Positions 51,298-59,568 of a stretch of DNA of 64,000 nt are shown one piece after another. Both the position numbers and the translations under genes were made by a program. Below the pieces are notes generated by a model that was given only the letters and a program-made list of their open reading frames with translations, did no database searches and was not told the DNA's origin. The stretch's first letter is position 1. Each line of letters begins with the position of its first letter. The stretch is from Ectopseudomonas composti (GTDB taxonomy: Bacteria; Pseudomonadota; Gammaproteobacteria; Pseudomonadales; Pseudomonadaceae). The stretch lies in NCBI RefSeq assembly GCF_900115475.1, contig NZ_FOWP01000015.1, positions 68,891 through 132,890 of the forward strand, read 5' to 3'.

Positions 51298-51317
51298 GCG
51301 GCGGGGTAACCCGCCGC
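51298..51317 (+). promoter_or_regulatory. Intercistronic hairpin between lipase and foldase
   Basis: GCGGCGGG GTAA CCCGCCGC is a perfect 8-bp GC stem with a GNRA-type tetraloop, 11 bases after the lipase stop and 11 before the foldase ATG. No T run follows. It could stabilise the lipase mRNA or lower foldase expression. Confidence 0.55.
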
Positions 51318-51328
51318 AGTGAGGTTGC

Positions 51329-52387
51329 ATGTCCAAGTTCTTCAGTCTGTCCCTGGTCGCCGTGGCGGTGGCTGGCGGCCTTACCTTGTACTGGCGCTGG
51401 CCGGCAGCGGTGCCCGAGGTGTTGCCAGCTGCCGCTGTCGTCGTGCCGTCACGGCAGTCGTCGACCGAGCGGCTTTCGCTCCCCGCCGCCAAGGCGCCTG
51501 CTGAGGCGCAATCGTCAATTACCGCGACCTTGCCCAGCCTGGCCGATACCGAAGTGGACGGCCAGCTACGTACCGATGCGGCCGGCAATCTGGTGCTGGA
51601 CCTGGCGCTGCGCGATTACTTCGATTACTTCCTCAGTGCGGTCGATCATTCCGGGCTCGATACGGTGATCGAGGCCTTGCTGGCAGACGCTCACCAGCGT
51701 CTGACGGAGCCGGCGCTCGGGCAGATGATCGGCCTGCTTGGCGACTACCTCGACTACAAGCGTGCCAGTATGGCGCTGATGCAGCAGCCGTTGGAGGCCC
51801 GTCAGCAGGTCGACCCGCAGGCGCAGTTGCAGGCGCTGCAATCGGCTTTTGCACGCATGGACGAGCTGCGTCGTGCGCATTTCTCTGCCGCTGCGCAGGA
51901 GGCACTGTTCGGCGCCGAACAGGCTTACGCGCGCTATACCCTCGACAGCCTTGCGTTGCAGCAGCGTGATGACCTCGGTGAGGCGCAGCGCACGCAGATG
52001 CTCGAACAGTTGCGTGCGCGTCTGCCCGATGCGCTGCGAGAAAGCGAGCAGCGCCAGCAGCTCGCACTGGAGCAATTGCAGCACAGTGAGCAGTTGTGGC
52101 GTGATGGTGCGGATGAGCAGCAGGTGCGCGAGTTCCTGGCGATGACCTATGATCCGGATACCGTGCAGCGTCTGCTCGACGAGCAGCGTCATGAGCGCGA
52201 TTGGCAGCAGCACTACCAGGCCTATCGCAATGAGTTGGCCAGCCTGCAAGGCCGGGGGCTGAGCGAGGCAGATGGCGAGCAGTTGCAACGCCAGCTGCGC
52301 GAGCGGCTGTTCAGCAGTGAAGACCGACACCGTGTGGAAACCTATGACGCCATCGCCGCGAAGCAGCCGGAGCCGCTCGATCCCTGA
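51329..52387 (+). CDS. lif: Lipase-specific foldase (lipase chaperone)
   Basis: 352 residues: N-terminal membrane anchor (about 5-25), an Ala/Pro-rich variable linker, then two mini-domains joined by a long helical scaffold. The conserved foldase motif is seen as 'LRDYFDYFLSAVDHSGLDTV', preceded by 'SLADTEVDG'. It steers the lipase to its active fold in the periplasm and always pairs with it. ATG after 'GTGAGG'. Confidence 0.93.
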   Translation: MSKFFSLSLVAVAVAGGLTLYWRWPAAVPEVLPAAAVVVPSRQSSTERLSLPAAKAPAEAQSSITATLPSLADTEVDGQLRTDAAGNLVLDLALRDYFDYFLSAVDHSGLDTVIEALLADAHQRLTEPALGQMIGLLGDYLDYKRASMALMQQPLEARQQVDPQAQLQALQSAFARMDELRRAHFSAAAQEALFGAEQAYARYTLDSLALQQRDDLGEAQRTQMLEQLRARLPDALRESEQRQQLALEQLQHSEQLWRDGADEQQVREFLAMTYDPDTVQRLLDEQRHERDWQQHYQAYRNELASLQGRGLSEADGEQLQRQLRERLFSSEDRHRVETYDAIAAKQPEPLDP

Positions 52388-52399
52388 CGGATACCGCCC

Positions 52400-54148
52400 A
52401 TGAGTGAGCGCCTGCTGCTGGCCCAGCAGCGCCGCGGCTATCGCTCACTGCGTTTCGTTGCCGAGCTGGAGGCGGGCTTTGCCGAGCATCGGGTGCAGCG
52501 CATTCGTCGGCGTTTGCCCCTGATCGCTCCTATCGCTGCGTCGTTCCAGTTGATCTATGCGCTGCTGGATTTTCTCCTGATGCCACTGGCGGTCAGCCTG
52601 TCGGTGTTACCGCTGCGCATGCTTGCACTGGTGGCGCTGGCGCTGTCCTTTTTCTACTGTCGCCGGATCGAGGCGCCGTCTGCCAGGGTGTCGTCGGTCT
52701 ATGCCGCGGCCTACTGGGTCAACGGCGTCAGCGTGGCGCTGATCGTGCATCTGTGCTGGCAGCAGGGCGTGGCGATGCCCTATGACGGTCTGTTCCTCAT
52801 CCTGCTGTTCGGTTACGCCTTGCTGGGGCTGTCGTTCCGGGTCATCAGCCTGTGCAGCTGGAGCTTCTGTTTGCTGTTCATCGGTATCGGCGTGCTGTTC
52901 GGCGAAACCGGAGGCGAGCAGGCCTACCAAGGGTTGTTTCTATTCTGCGCCAACCTGATCGGCAGCGTCGGCGCCTATATGCAGGAGCACGGCCAGCGCG
53001 GCGCCTGGCTGAACCTGCGCCTGCTCGATCTGGCGCGCCAGCGCGCCGAGGCCGACGACGCGCGCAAGCTGCGTCTGCTAGCTGCAGCCAGCCACGATCT
53101 GCGTCAGCCGCTCAACGCCATGGGGCTGTACGCCGAGCATCTGGTGGCGCAGGGCGGCGACCAGCAGACCCGGCTGATCAGCGCGCGCCTGGCTGCATCG
53201 GTGGAGCAATTGGGGCGTCTGCTGCAATCTTTGCTCGACTACACCCGCCTGACCTTGCCAGGTGGTGTGCAGGCCAGGCCGCATGCCTTCGCCTTGCGTC
53301 CATTGCTCGAACGGCTGATTGCAGAAGTGGCGCCGGAGGCGCAACAGCAGCGGCTGCAGCTGGAGTTGCGCTGTTATGATTGCGGCGTGCACAGCGACCC
53401 GCTGTTGTTGGAACGCCTGCTGCGCAACCTGCTGAACAATGCGCTGCTGCACGCACAAGCGCAGCACCTGAGGTTGAGCGCAGCACCTGATGGCGACCAG
53501 ATAGTGCTGGAGCTGGCCGATGATGGCCGCGGTCTCAGTGAGGCAGAGCAGGCCTTGGTGTTCGAGGAGTTTCGCCAACTGGACAATCCCGGACGCAATG
53601 CCGAGCGCGGACTCGGTCTTGGTCTGGCCATCGTGCGGCAACTGGCCGATGTGCTGGAGCATCGGTTGCAGCTGCACTCGCAGTTGGGCGATGGCGCACG
53701 TTTCGTTCTGCGTATGCCGGCTGCCGAGGTGCCAGCACCCGCGCCGCGCGCGGATGTTGCCCTGGCGCTACAGGGGCGAGTGCTGCTGCTCGAAGATGAC
53801 CCGGCCGGGCGTGAGGCCCTGGCTGGTCTGTTACGTCGCTGGGGCTGCGAGGTGCAGGCTTGCGCTGACCTGGCCAGTGCGCTGCAGGCCCTGCGTGTCG
53901 ATACGCCGCAGTTGCTGATCAGTGACTACCGGCTGGCCGAGCAGGAGGATGGCCTGCAGGCCATCGAGCGCCTGCGCGAGGCGGCCGGGCAGATGTTGCC
54001 TGCGCTGCTGATCAGCGCTGACCTGAGCCCGGAGTTGCACGAACGCTGCTTGCCCGCGCACGTCATTCCCCTGGGCAAGCCGCTGTTACCGGCACGTTTG
54101 CGTCAGGTGCTGGCCACTCAGTTGCGAGCACGCCAGACCGTCAGTTGA
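52400..54148 (+). CDS. Hybrid sensor histidine kinase with membrane sensor region
   Basis: 582 residues. Six or so TM helices lie between about 35 and 200 with hardly any periplasmic loops, so the signal is likely sensed in the membrane. HisKA has His232 in 'AASHDLRQPLNAMGL'; HATPase shows 'NNALLHAQ', 'DDGRGL' and 'GLGLGLAIV'; a C-terminal receiver has Asp509 in 'LLISDYRLAE'. It begins 12 bases after the foldase stop, and its stop abuts that of the LuxR-type regulator on the other strand. Those two are the likely cognate pair. Confidence 0.88.
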   Translation: MSERLLLAQQRRGYRSLRFVAELEAGFAEHRVQRIRRRLPLIAPIAASFQLIYALLDFLLMPLAVSLSVLPLRMLALVALALSFFYCRRIEAPSARVSSVYAAAYWVNGVSVALIVHLCWQQGVAMPYDGLFLILLFGYALLGLSFRVISLCSWSFCLLFIGIGVLFGETGGEQAYQGLFLFCANLIGSVGAYMQEHGQRGAWLNLRLLDLARQRAEADDARKLRLLAAASHDLRQPLNAMGLYAEHLVAQGGDQQTRLISARLAASVEQLGRLLQSLLDYTRLTLPGGVQARPHAFALRPLLERLIAEVAPEAQQQRLQLELRCYDCGVHSDPLLLERLLRNLLNNALLHAQAQHLRLSAAPDGDQIVLELADDGRGLSEAEQALVFEEFRQLDNPGRNAERGLGLGLAIVRQLADVLEHRLQLHSQLGDGARFVLRMPAAEVPAPAPRADVALALQGRVLLLEDDPAGREALAGLLRRWGCEVQACADLASALQALRVDTPQLLISDYRLAEQEDGLQAIERLREAAGQMLPALLISADLSPELHERCLPAHVIPLGKPLLPARLRQVLATQLRARQTVS

Positions 54149-54760
54149 TCATAGCCAGCCACGCTGGCGGGCGGCACTGACGCAGGCGGTGCGGGTATGC
54201 ACGGCGAAGGTTTCGAACAGTGCCTTGAGGTGGGTCTTCACCGTGTCCTCGGCCAGGCCCAACTGACGGCTGATGGCCTTGTTCGGCAGGCCTTCGGCCA
54301 GTAGCTGGAGAATCTCCAGCTGTCTCGGTGTCAGCGGTGAGGCGCTGCTCGGCGCTGGCAGGGTTTCACCCAGCAAGACGCGGGTCACCGCCTGACGCAG
54401 GGCGTTGCCATCGGAGCTCTTGGGGATGAAACCGAGTGCGCCAGCGGACAGTGCTGCCTGTGCTTCCAGTGCGGAATCACTGGCACTGAGGATCGCCACC
54501 GGTGTGCTCTCGCCACGTGCCATCCAGCGCTGCAGCAACTCGATGCCGGGCTCATCAGGCAGGCGCAGGTCGAGCAGGATCAGGTCATAGCTGTGCTGGC
54601 GCAGGCGCTGTTCGGCTTCGACGGCGCTGTGCGCGGTGTGGATCTGCAGGTTTTCGCTGAGCGGTGACAAGGCCAGGGACAGGCCATCGAGGAAGATGCG
54701 GTGGTCGTCGACCAGCAGCAAGCGGAGATTGTCGGGCAGGGTGGTGCAGAGGGCAGTCAT
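54149..54760 (-). CDS. NarL/FixJ (LuxR-HTH) response regulator
   Basis: 203 residues: receiver with acidic 'VDDH' (17-20) and phospho-acceptor Asp64 ('LILLDLRLPDEPG'), then a LuxR-type HTH ('LTPRQLEILQLLAEGLPNKA', 'EDTVKTHLKALFE'). It is convergent with the hybrid kinase with zero intergenic bases and lies downstream of fadL on the same strand. Its leader holds a hairpin with an AACAACAA loop. Confidence 0.9.
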   Translation of the reverse strand: MTALCTTLPDNLRLLLVDDHRIFLDGLSLALSPLSENLQIHTAHSAVEAEQRLRQHSYDLILLDLRLPDEPGIELLQRWMARGESTPVAILSASDSALEAQAALSAGALGFIPKSSDGNALRQAVTRVLLGETLPAPSSASPLTPRQLEILQLLAEGLPNKAISRQLGLAEDTVKTHLKALFETFAVHTRTACVSAARQRGWL

Positions 54761-54766
54761 GATGTT

Positions 54767-54801
54767 CTCACGCGGCTTTTATTGTTGTTCTGCCGCGTGA
54801 G
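54767..54801 (-). promoter_or_regulatory. Hairpin presenting a Crc/Hfq-type AACAACAA motif
   Basis: CTCACGCGGC and GCCGCGTGAG are perfect 10-bp arms. The 15-base loop on the minus strand reads AGAACAACAATAAAA, containing AACAACAA, an exact AANAANAA. It sits 7 bases before the regulator's ATG and also just downstream of fadL. Confidence 0.55.
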
Positions 54802-54823
54802 TTTATCTAATCCAGCGCCCGGA

Positions 54824-56083
54824 TTAGAAGCGATAGCTGAGCGAAGCACCGAGACCGTGTGCACTGTTCTTGTAACGTGCACTGTAGGTGCCACGGCTGG
54901 CACTGGTGTGGTTCACATCCACCGATTCCTCCTGCAGATAGGAGTAGGCCACGTCGATGGTCATGTCCTGGTTCGGACTCCAACCGGCGCCGACGCTGAA
55001 GATGGTACGGTCACCGGAGGGCACGCGCGGCGAGCGGTCGACGTTGTTGGTCGGTGACTGGTCGATGGCGATACCGGTGCGCAGCGTCCACTGCGAATTG
55101 ACCTTGTACGACAGGCCGACCGCATGCGCCCAGGTGTCGTGCCAGTTCTGCTCTTCGACGATGGTGGAGAGGTTGGCAGGCAGGGTAGCGGAGTCGTTCT
55201 CCACGCGGATTTCCTTGAAGCGGCTCCAGCGTGTCCAGGTGCTGCCGACATGCAGCGTCAGCGCGTCGGTCAGATCGTGGGTGATCGACATGTCCACCGA
55301 CTCGGGTGTGGTCAGGTCCAGATTGGCGTCGTACTTGCCGGAGATGCCAGCTAGAGCGGGAGCTTCGACTTTGGTATCGCCATCAAGCTTGTATTTCACT
55401 CTCGAGTGGTAGGTGATACCTGCGCGGGTATGTGGAGTGAATTCGTACAGCACGCCGGCGTTGAAACCAACGGCGATGTCGTCACCCTTGACCTTCACCT
55501 TGCCATCGCCGAGCGGTGTGAACAGGGAGGAGGTCAGTTCCCCTTCGATGTGGTTGAAGGTGGGGCCGAAACCGACCGATAGCTTGTCGTTGAAGCGGTA
55601 GCTCAGGGTCGGCTGCACGGTAATCACCCGCACGTAGCTCTTGTCGGCGTAGTAGCGGCCCTGAAAGCTGCTCTCGTAGTCGGTCATCAGGCCAAAGGGC
55701 ACGTATACGCCGAGGCCGAAGGCGACCTTGTCGTCCAGTGGCTTGACGTAGTAACCCATGGGGACGCCAGTTGCCGGCACCATATCGCCGTCGTTGCTGC
55801 CGCTGATCGGGCCGCCCGGGGAGCTGGCGCTGACCCGGTCGATATCACTTTTGGCATGAATCGCCGCCGCCCCGACATACACTTCATCGCGCTTGAGGCG
55901 GGCCATGCCAGCGGGGTTGCCGAACACGGTGCTGGCGTCATCGGCTGATGATGAGCGTCCGGCGAATGAGGTACCCATGCCGGAAATGCTTTGCTCGTTG
56001 AGGGCGAAGCCGCTGGCGAAGCCATGGCTCGAGGTGGCGGTGATGGCGACAGCCAGGCCGGTCTTGAGAAGACGGTTGCTCAC
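54824..56083 (-). CDS. fadL: FadL-family outer-membrane long-chain fatty acid transporter
   Basis: 419 residues: signal peptide ending near 'SSHGFA', plug beginning 'GFALNEQSISGMGTSFAGRS' and 'ASTVFGNPAGMARLKRDEVY', then a beta-barrel ending 'LGASLSYRF' with C-terminal Phe. The N-terminal 'GFALNEQS' and 'NPAGM' motifs are diagnostic. I start at the GTG with 'AGGAG' 8 bases upstream; an upstream codon at 56185 would add an untypical leader. It takes up fatty acids released by the adjacent lipase, by inference. Confidence 0.9.
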   Translation of the reverse strand: MSNRLLKTGLAVAITATSSHGFASGFALNEQSISGMGTSFAGRSSSADDASTVFGNPAGMARLKRDEVYVGAAAIHAKSDIDRVSASSPGGPISGSNDGDMVPATGVPMGYYVKPLDDKVAFGLGVYVPFGLMTDYESSFQGRYYADKSYVRVITVQPTLSYRFNDKLSVGFGPTFNHIEGELTSSLFTPLGDGKVKVKGDDIAVGFNAGVLYEFTPHTRAGITYHSRVKYKLDGDTKVEAPALAGISGKYDANLDLTTPESVDMSITHDLTDALTLHVGSTWTRWSRFKEIRVENDSATLPANLSTIVEEQNWHDTWAHAVGLSYKVNSQWTLRTGIAIDQSPTNNVDRSPRVPSGDRTIFSVGAGWSPNQDMTIDVAYSYLQEESVDVNHTSASRGTYSARYKNSAHGLGASLSYRF

Positions 56084-56236
56084 GGGGGAGGCTCCTGTGG
56101 TGAGGCAAGGGGGGCGCACGCTACAGTTTTTCCTGACCCCTGCCAAGGCGCTGAAGTTCCCGAAATAGAGCGTATTGTCGGACAAATAGGTTTAATTCTG
56201 TGTGGATCTTTCACGCGTCATTTTCTGACGATTTGG

Positions 56237-56716
56237 TCAGGCAACCTGGCTCACTGGTTCGATGCAGCGTTGCCAGGCTTCGAGAAAATCGCGCTGACGT
56301 CCTTGCGGCTGAAACACCTTGCACCAGATGCGGCCCATGGCCAGCAGGTCGTCGGCGGCTGGCAGCTCCAGGTTTTCACGCTCGATCAACATCCAGGCAA
56401 TGGCTGTGGCGTAACGCAGATTGACCGTCAGCTCCAGGTGCGGCGCTTCGAGAAAGGCATGCTGGCTGGCGAGGCCGCGGACACGGCTGGCAAGTTCCGG
56501 GTCGAACGCCAGGTGCTTGTCCCAGAGTGTTTGGTGGTGTTGTTCGCTGATGCGATACAGGCCGTGGCCTTGCGGGGCATCCAGCTCACTGCCCAGTGCC
56601 GACTGGCAGGCCGCAGCTCCCAGAAGTAGCGCTTCGGCCGTAGCACTATGACGTTCGAGGTAGAGCAGGGTAGGGCGGATTACGTGTTGGCTGAGATCGC
56701 AGGCGGCAATTCCCAT
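56237..56716 (-). CDS. Conserved hypothetical protein, function unknown
   Basis: 159 residues, soluble, helical. Landmark stretches: 'LSQHVIRPTLLYLERHSATA', 'CQSALGSELDAPQGHGLYRI' and 'LTVNLRYATAIAWMLIEREN'. The second stretch is faintly like the active region of lysozyme-type transglycosylases, with Gln where the catalytic Glu would be. I do not consider this enough to assign a function. It stands alone between fadL and the sulfurtransferase gene. Confidence 0.7.
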   Translation of the reverse strand: MGIAACDLSQHVIRPTLLYLERHSATAEALLLGAAACQSALGSELDAPQGHGLYRISEQHHQTLWDKHLAFDPELASRVRGLASQHAFLEAPHLELTVNLRYATAIAWMLIERENLELPAADDLLAMGRIWCKVFQPQGRQRDFLEAWQRCIEPVSQVA

Positions 56717-56914
56717 GGCATCCTCGAAAGAGTGCCGGTGGAGGCCGGGCGCGTGGCAGCTGTTCTAGTGGCTTTTCGATAAAGGCCCCACCGGGAGCGG
56801 GGTTAGCCGCTCATTTTCAAGTCTAGTGGGATATTTCAGCTGTAAAAGGCTGTTTTTAAATTGATTCCGGATTTGAGTTATTGGGCATATTTCGTTTGGT
56901 GCTTAAAAATTCGG

Positions 56915-57769
56915 TCAGTCTCCGCTGGCAATCGGATGCGTGGGATCGGTGATCCACTCGCTCCAGGAGCCGGCATAGAGCGGCGCCAGCGGATAACCGG
57001 CAAGGCTCATGGCGAACAGGTTATGGCAGGCGGTGACGCCTGAGCCGCAGTAGGCGACCAGATTTTCCGGCGGCCGCTCGCCGCGCAGTGTGTCGAAGCG
57101 CTCGCGTAAAGCGGCTGGCGCAAGGAAACGACCATCGGCACCGAGGTTGTCGGTGAACACGGCGCACTGGGCGCCAGGAATGTGTCCGGCGACCGGGTCG
57201 AGCGGTTCGACCTCGCCACGAAAGCGCGGTAGAGCCCGCGCATCGAGCAGGGTCAGGTCGGGATTGCCCAGGCGCAGCGCCAACTGCTCAGCCGTCAGTA
57301 TCAGACTGCTGTCGGGTTGCGCTGAAAAGTTGCCGGGAGCGTTGCTTGGTGGCGCGCTGGTCAGTTCCTGGCCGGCTTCGCGCCAGGCTTTCAGGCCACC
57401 ATCGAGCAGGTACAGTCCATCACGCTTGCCGAGCCAGATAAGCAGCCACCAGGCACGTGCGGCGAAGGCGCCGGGACCGTCGTCATACAGCACGACCTGG
57501 CTGTCTGCACGCAGACCACAGCTGCGCAGACGCTCGATCAGTGCGCTTGGGTCCGGTAGCGGGTGGCGACCGGTCACGCCCTTGACCACCGGGGCGGAAA
57601 GGTCCTGTTCCAGATCGAGAAAGTGCGCGCCCGGGATATGCCCGTCGAGGTAGCTGCGGCGTCCATAGGCCGGGTCTTCGAGGGCGAAGCGGCAGTCCAG
57701 CACCAGCAGGTCGTCCTGGCCAAGGCGTCGTTGAAGTTGTTCCGTGCTGATCAGTTGAGCGAGTGGCAT
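56915..57769 (-). CDS. sseA: 3-mercaptopyruvate sulfurtransferase (two-domain rhodanese)
   Basis: 284 residues in two rhodanese domains, the first inactive and the second with Cys241 in 'VAYCGSGVTACHN'. The loop CGSGVT is the mercaptopyruvate-type signature, rather than the CRKGVT of thiosulfate sulfurtransferases. 'SYLDGHIPGAHFLDLEQDLS' and 'GHIPGAQCAVFTDNL' mark the domain starts. Cytoplasmic, transcribed alone. Confidence 0.9.
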   Translation of the reverse strand: MPLAQLISTEQLQRRLGQDDLLVLDCRFALEDPAYGRRSYLDGHIPGAHFLDLEQDLSAPVVKGVTGRHPLPDPSALIERLRSCGLRADSQVVLYDDGPGAFAARAWWLLIWLGKRDGLYLLDGGLKAWREAGQELTSAPPSNAPGNFSAQPDSSLILTAEQLALRLGNPDLTLLDARALPRFRGEVEPLDPVAGHIPGAQCAVFTDNLGADGRFLAPAALRERFDTLRGERPPENLVAYCGSGVTACHNLFAMSLAGYPLAPLYAGSWSEWITDPTHPIASGD

Positions 57770-58100
57770 GGTGCCTCCTGTGTCGTAGCAAGGTTTGCAG
57801 CATCATACCGTTCAGCCTGCTATCGGATCCTCCACGAAGAAGGAACCTTTAAGGCTCATTCGGTCTATCAGTAATCCAGTGGTGATCGCTGGTTCAGATT
57901 GAATGATCGATATGAGTGCGTAAAAAGCCATTATTTGGTGCGATTTTGATTTGGCATAACGGCTAAACAGAGCGGAAAAAATCTCAGTCGGCGGTGTTAT
58001 GCACTAAAAAGTTTCATCAAGGCGACATTTTGATCTGTTTTGGTGCTTTGCTGCCTGATAGAGTGCCGGCCACTTTGTCTCTGTGGTGTCGAGGTGCCGC
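57770..58100. other. AT-rich divergent region between the sulfurtransferase gene and gdhA
   Basis: 331 bases, clearly lower in GC than the surroundings, especially 57,840-58,040 with repeated A and T runs. It should hold the promoters of both divergent genes. I looked for a -24/-12 site; the nearest candidate ('TTGGTGCTTTGCTGC') has the wrong GG-GC spacing. No RNA gene or coding ORF is supported. Confidence 0.5.
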
Positions 58101-59438
58101 ATGTCGTTGTCCGTCGATTCTTTCCTGGCGCGCCTGAAGCAGCGCGACCCCGATCAGCCGGAGTTCCACCAGGCGGTGGAAGAGGTGGTGCGCAGTCTGT
58201 GGCCCTTCCTCGAGGCCAACCCGCGCTACCGCGAGGCCGGCATTCTCGAACGCATGGTCGAGCCGGAGCGGGCCATTCTGTTTCGCGTGCCGTGGGTCGA
58301 CGACCGTGGCCAAGTGCAGGTCAACCGCGGCTACCGCATCCAGATGAGCAGCGCCATCGGCCCCTACAAGGGCGGCCTGCGTTTCCACCCCTCGGTGAAC
58401 CTGGGTGTGCTCAAGTTCCTCGCCTTCGAGCAGGTGTTCAAGAACTCCCTGACCTCGCTGCCCATGGGTGGCGGCAAGGGCGGTGCGGACTTCGACCCCA
58501 AGGGCAAGAGCGAAGGCGAGGTGATGCGCTTCTGCCAGTCGTTCATGACCGAGCTGTACCGTCATATCGGCGCCGACCTGGACGTGCCGGCTGGTGACAT
58601 CGGTGTCGGCGGCCGTGAGATCGGTTACCTGTTCGGCCAGTACAAGCGTTTGTCCAACCAGTTCACTTCGGTGCTGACCGGCAAGGGCCTGAGCTATGGC
58701 GGCAGCCTGATTCGTCCGGAGGCCACGGGTTATGGCTGTGTGTACTTCGCTCAGGAGATGCTGCAACGCATCGATCAGGGCTTCGAGGACAAGCGCGTGG
58801 CCATCTCCGGTTCTGGCAACGTCGCTCAGTACGCCGCGCAGAAGGTCATGGAGCTGGGCGGGCGGGTGATCTCGCTGTCCGACTCCGAGGGCACCCTGCA
58901 TGCCGAAGGTGGACTCAGCGATGAACAGTGGCAGTACCTGATGGAGCTGAAGAACGTGCGTCGCGGCCGCCTGCGCGAGATGGCCGAGCACTATGGCTTG
59001 CAGTTCCTCACCGGGCAGCGTCCGTGGGGCCTGGCCTGCGATATCGCGCTGCCCTGCGCGACGCAGAACGAGCTGGACAGCGAGGATGCCCGCGCGCTGC
59101 TGAAAAACGGCTGCATCTGCGTGGCCGAAGGCGCCAACATGCCCTCGACCCTGGAGGCAGTGGATTTGTTCGTCGAGGCCGGGATCTGTTACGCGCCGGG
59201 CAAGGCGTCCAACGCCGGTGGTGTGGCCACCAGCGGCCTGGAAATGAGCCAGAACGCCATGCGCCTGCACTGGAGTGCCGGTGAGGTGGACGAACGTCTG
59301 CACGGCATCATGCAGAACATCCACCATGCCTGCGTCCACCATGGTGAGGAGAAGGGCCGCATCAACTACGTCAAGGGTGCCAACATCGCCGGCTTCGTCA
59401 AGGTCGCCGATGCCATGCTGGCGCAAGGCGTGGTCTAA
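58101..59438 (+). CDS. gdhA: NADP-specific glutamate dehydrogenase
   Basis: A 445-residue hexameric-type dehydrogenase forming glutamate from 2-oxoglutarate and ammonia. The catalytic Lys126 is in 'LPMGGGKGGADFDPKG'; 'GPYKGGLRFHP' precedes it, and the nucleotide-binding fold has 'AISGSGNVAQYAA'. Length and 'NMPSTLEAVD' match the NADP anabolic form. The ATG has 'GAGG' upstream. It lies near fadL, as I recall for P. aeruginosa. Confidence 0.96.
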   Translation: MSLSVDSFLARLKQRDPDQPEFHQAVEEVVRSLWPFLEANPRYREAGILERMVEPERAILFRVPWVDDRGQVQVNRGYRIQMSSAIGPYKGGLRFHPSVNLGVLKFLAFEQVFKNSLTSLPMGGGKGGADFDPKGKSEGEVMRFCQSFMTELYRHIGADLDVPAGDIGVGGREIGYLFGQYKRLSNQFTSVLTGKGLSYGGSLIRPEATGYGCVYFAQEMLQRIDQGFEDKRVAISGSGNVAQYAAQKVMELGGRVISLSDSEGTLHAEGGLSDEQWQYLMELKNVRRGRLREMAEHYGLQFLTGQRPWGLACDIALPCATQNELDSEDARALLKNGCICVAEGANMPSTLEAVDLFVEAGICYAPGKASNAGGVATSGLEMSQNAMRLHWSAGEVDERLHGIMQNIHHACVHHGEEKGRINYVKGANIAGFVKVADAMLAQGVV

Positions 59439-59456
59439 CTTCATCGATGCATCCAC

Positions 59457-59492
59457 GAGGCCCTGCGTGTGAACGTGGGGCCTTGTCGTTTC
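59457..59492 (+). terminator. Terminator-like hairpin after gdhA
   Basis: GAGGCCC (59457-59463) pairs with GGGCCTT (59478-59484), followed by 'GTCGTTTC'. The T run is weak. Confidence 0.45.
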
Positions 59493-59568
59493 TGGCGGGG
59501 CTGTGCTGCTCTGCCGATTCAGGCATGCTGCCTGCCTCTTTCGCTCGCTGCACAGGTCTTCACCTCTC

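Noticed and set aside
56762..56914. A terminator or small RNA between the unknown protein and the sulfurtransferase gene
   Set aside because: A short CCCC/GGGG pairing with 'TTTAT' is present on the minus strand, but it is too weak to call.
57940..58075. A sigma-54 (-24/-12) promoter for gdhA
   Set aside because: 'TTGGTGCTTTGCTGC' has nine rather than ten bases between the GG and GC elements and lies too close to the start codon.
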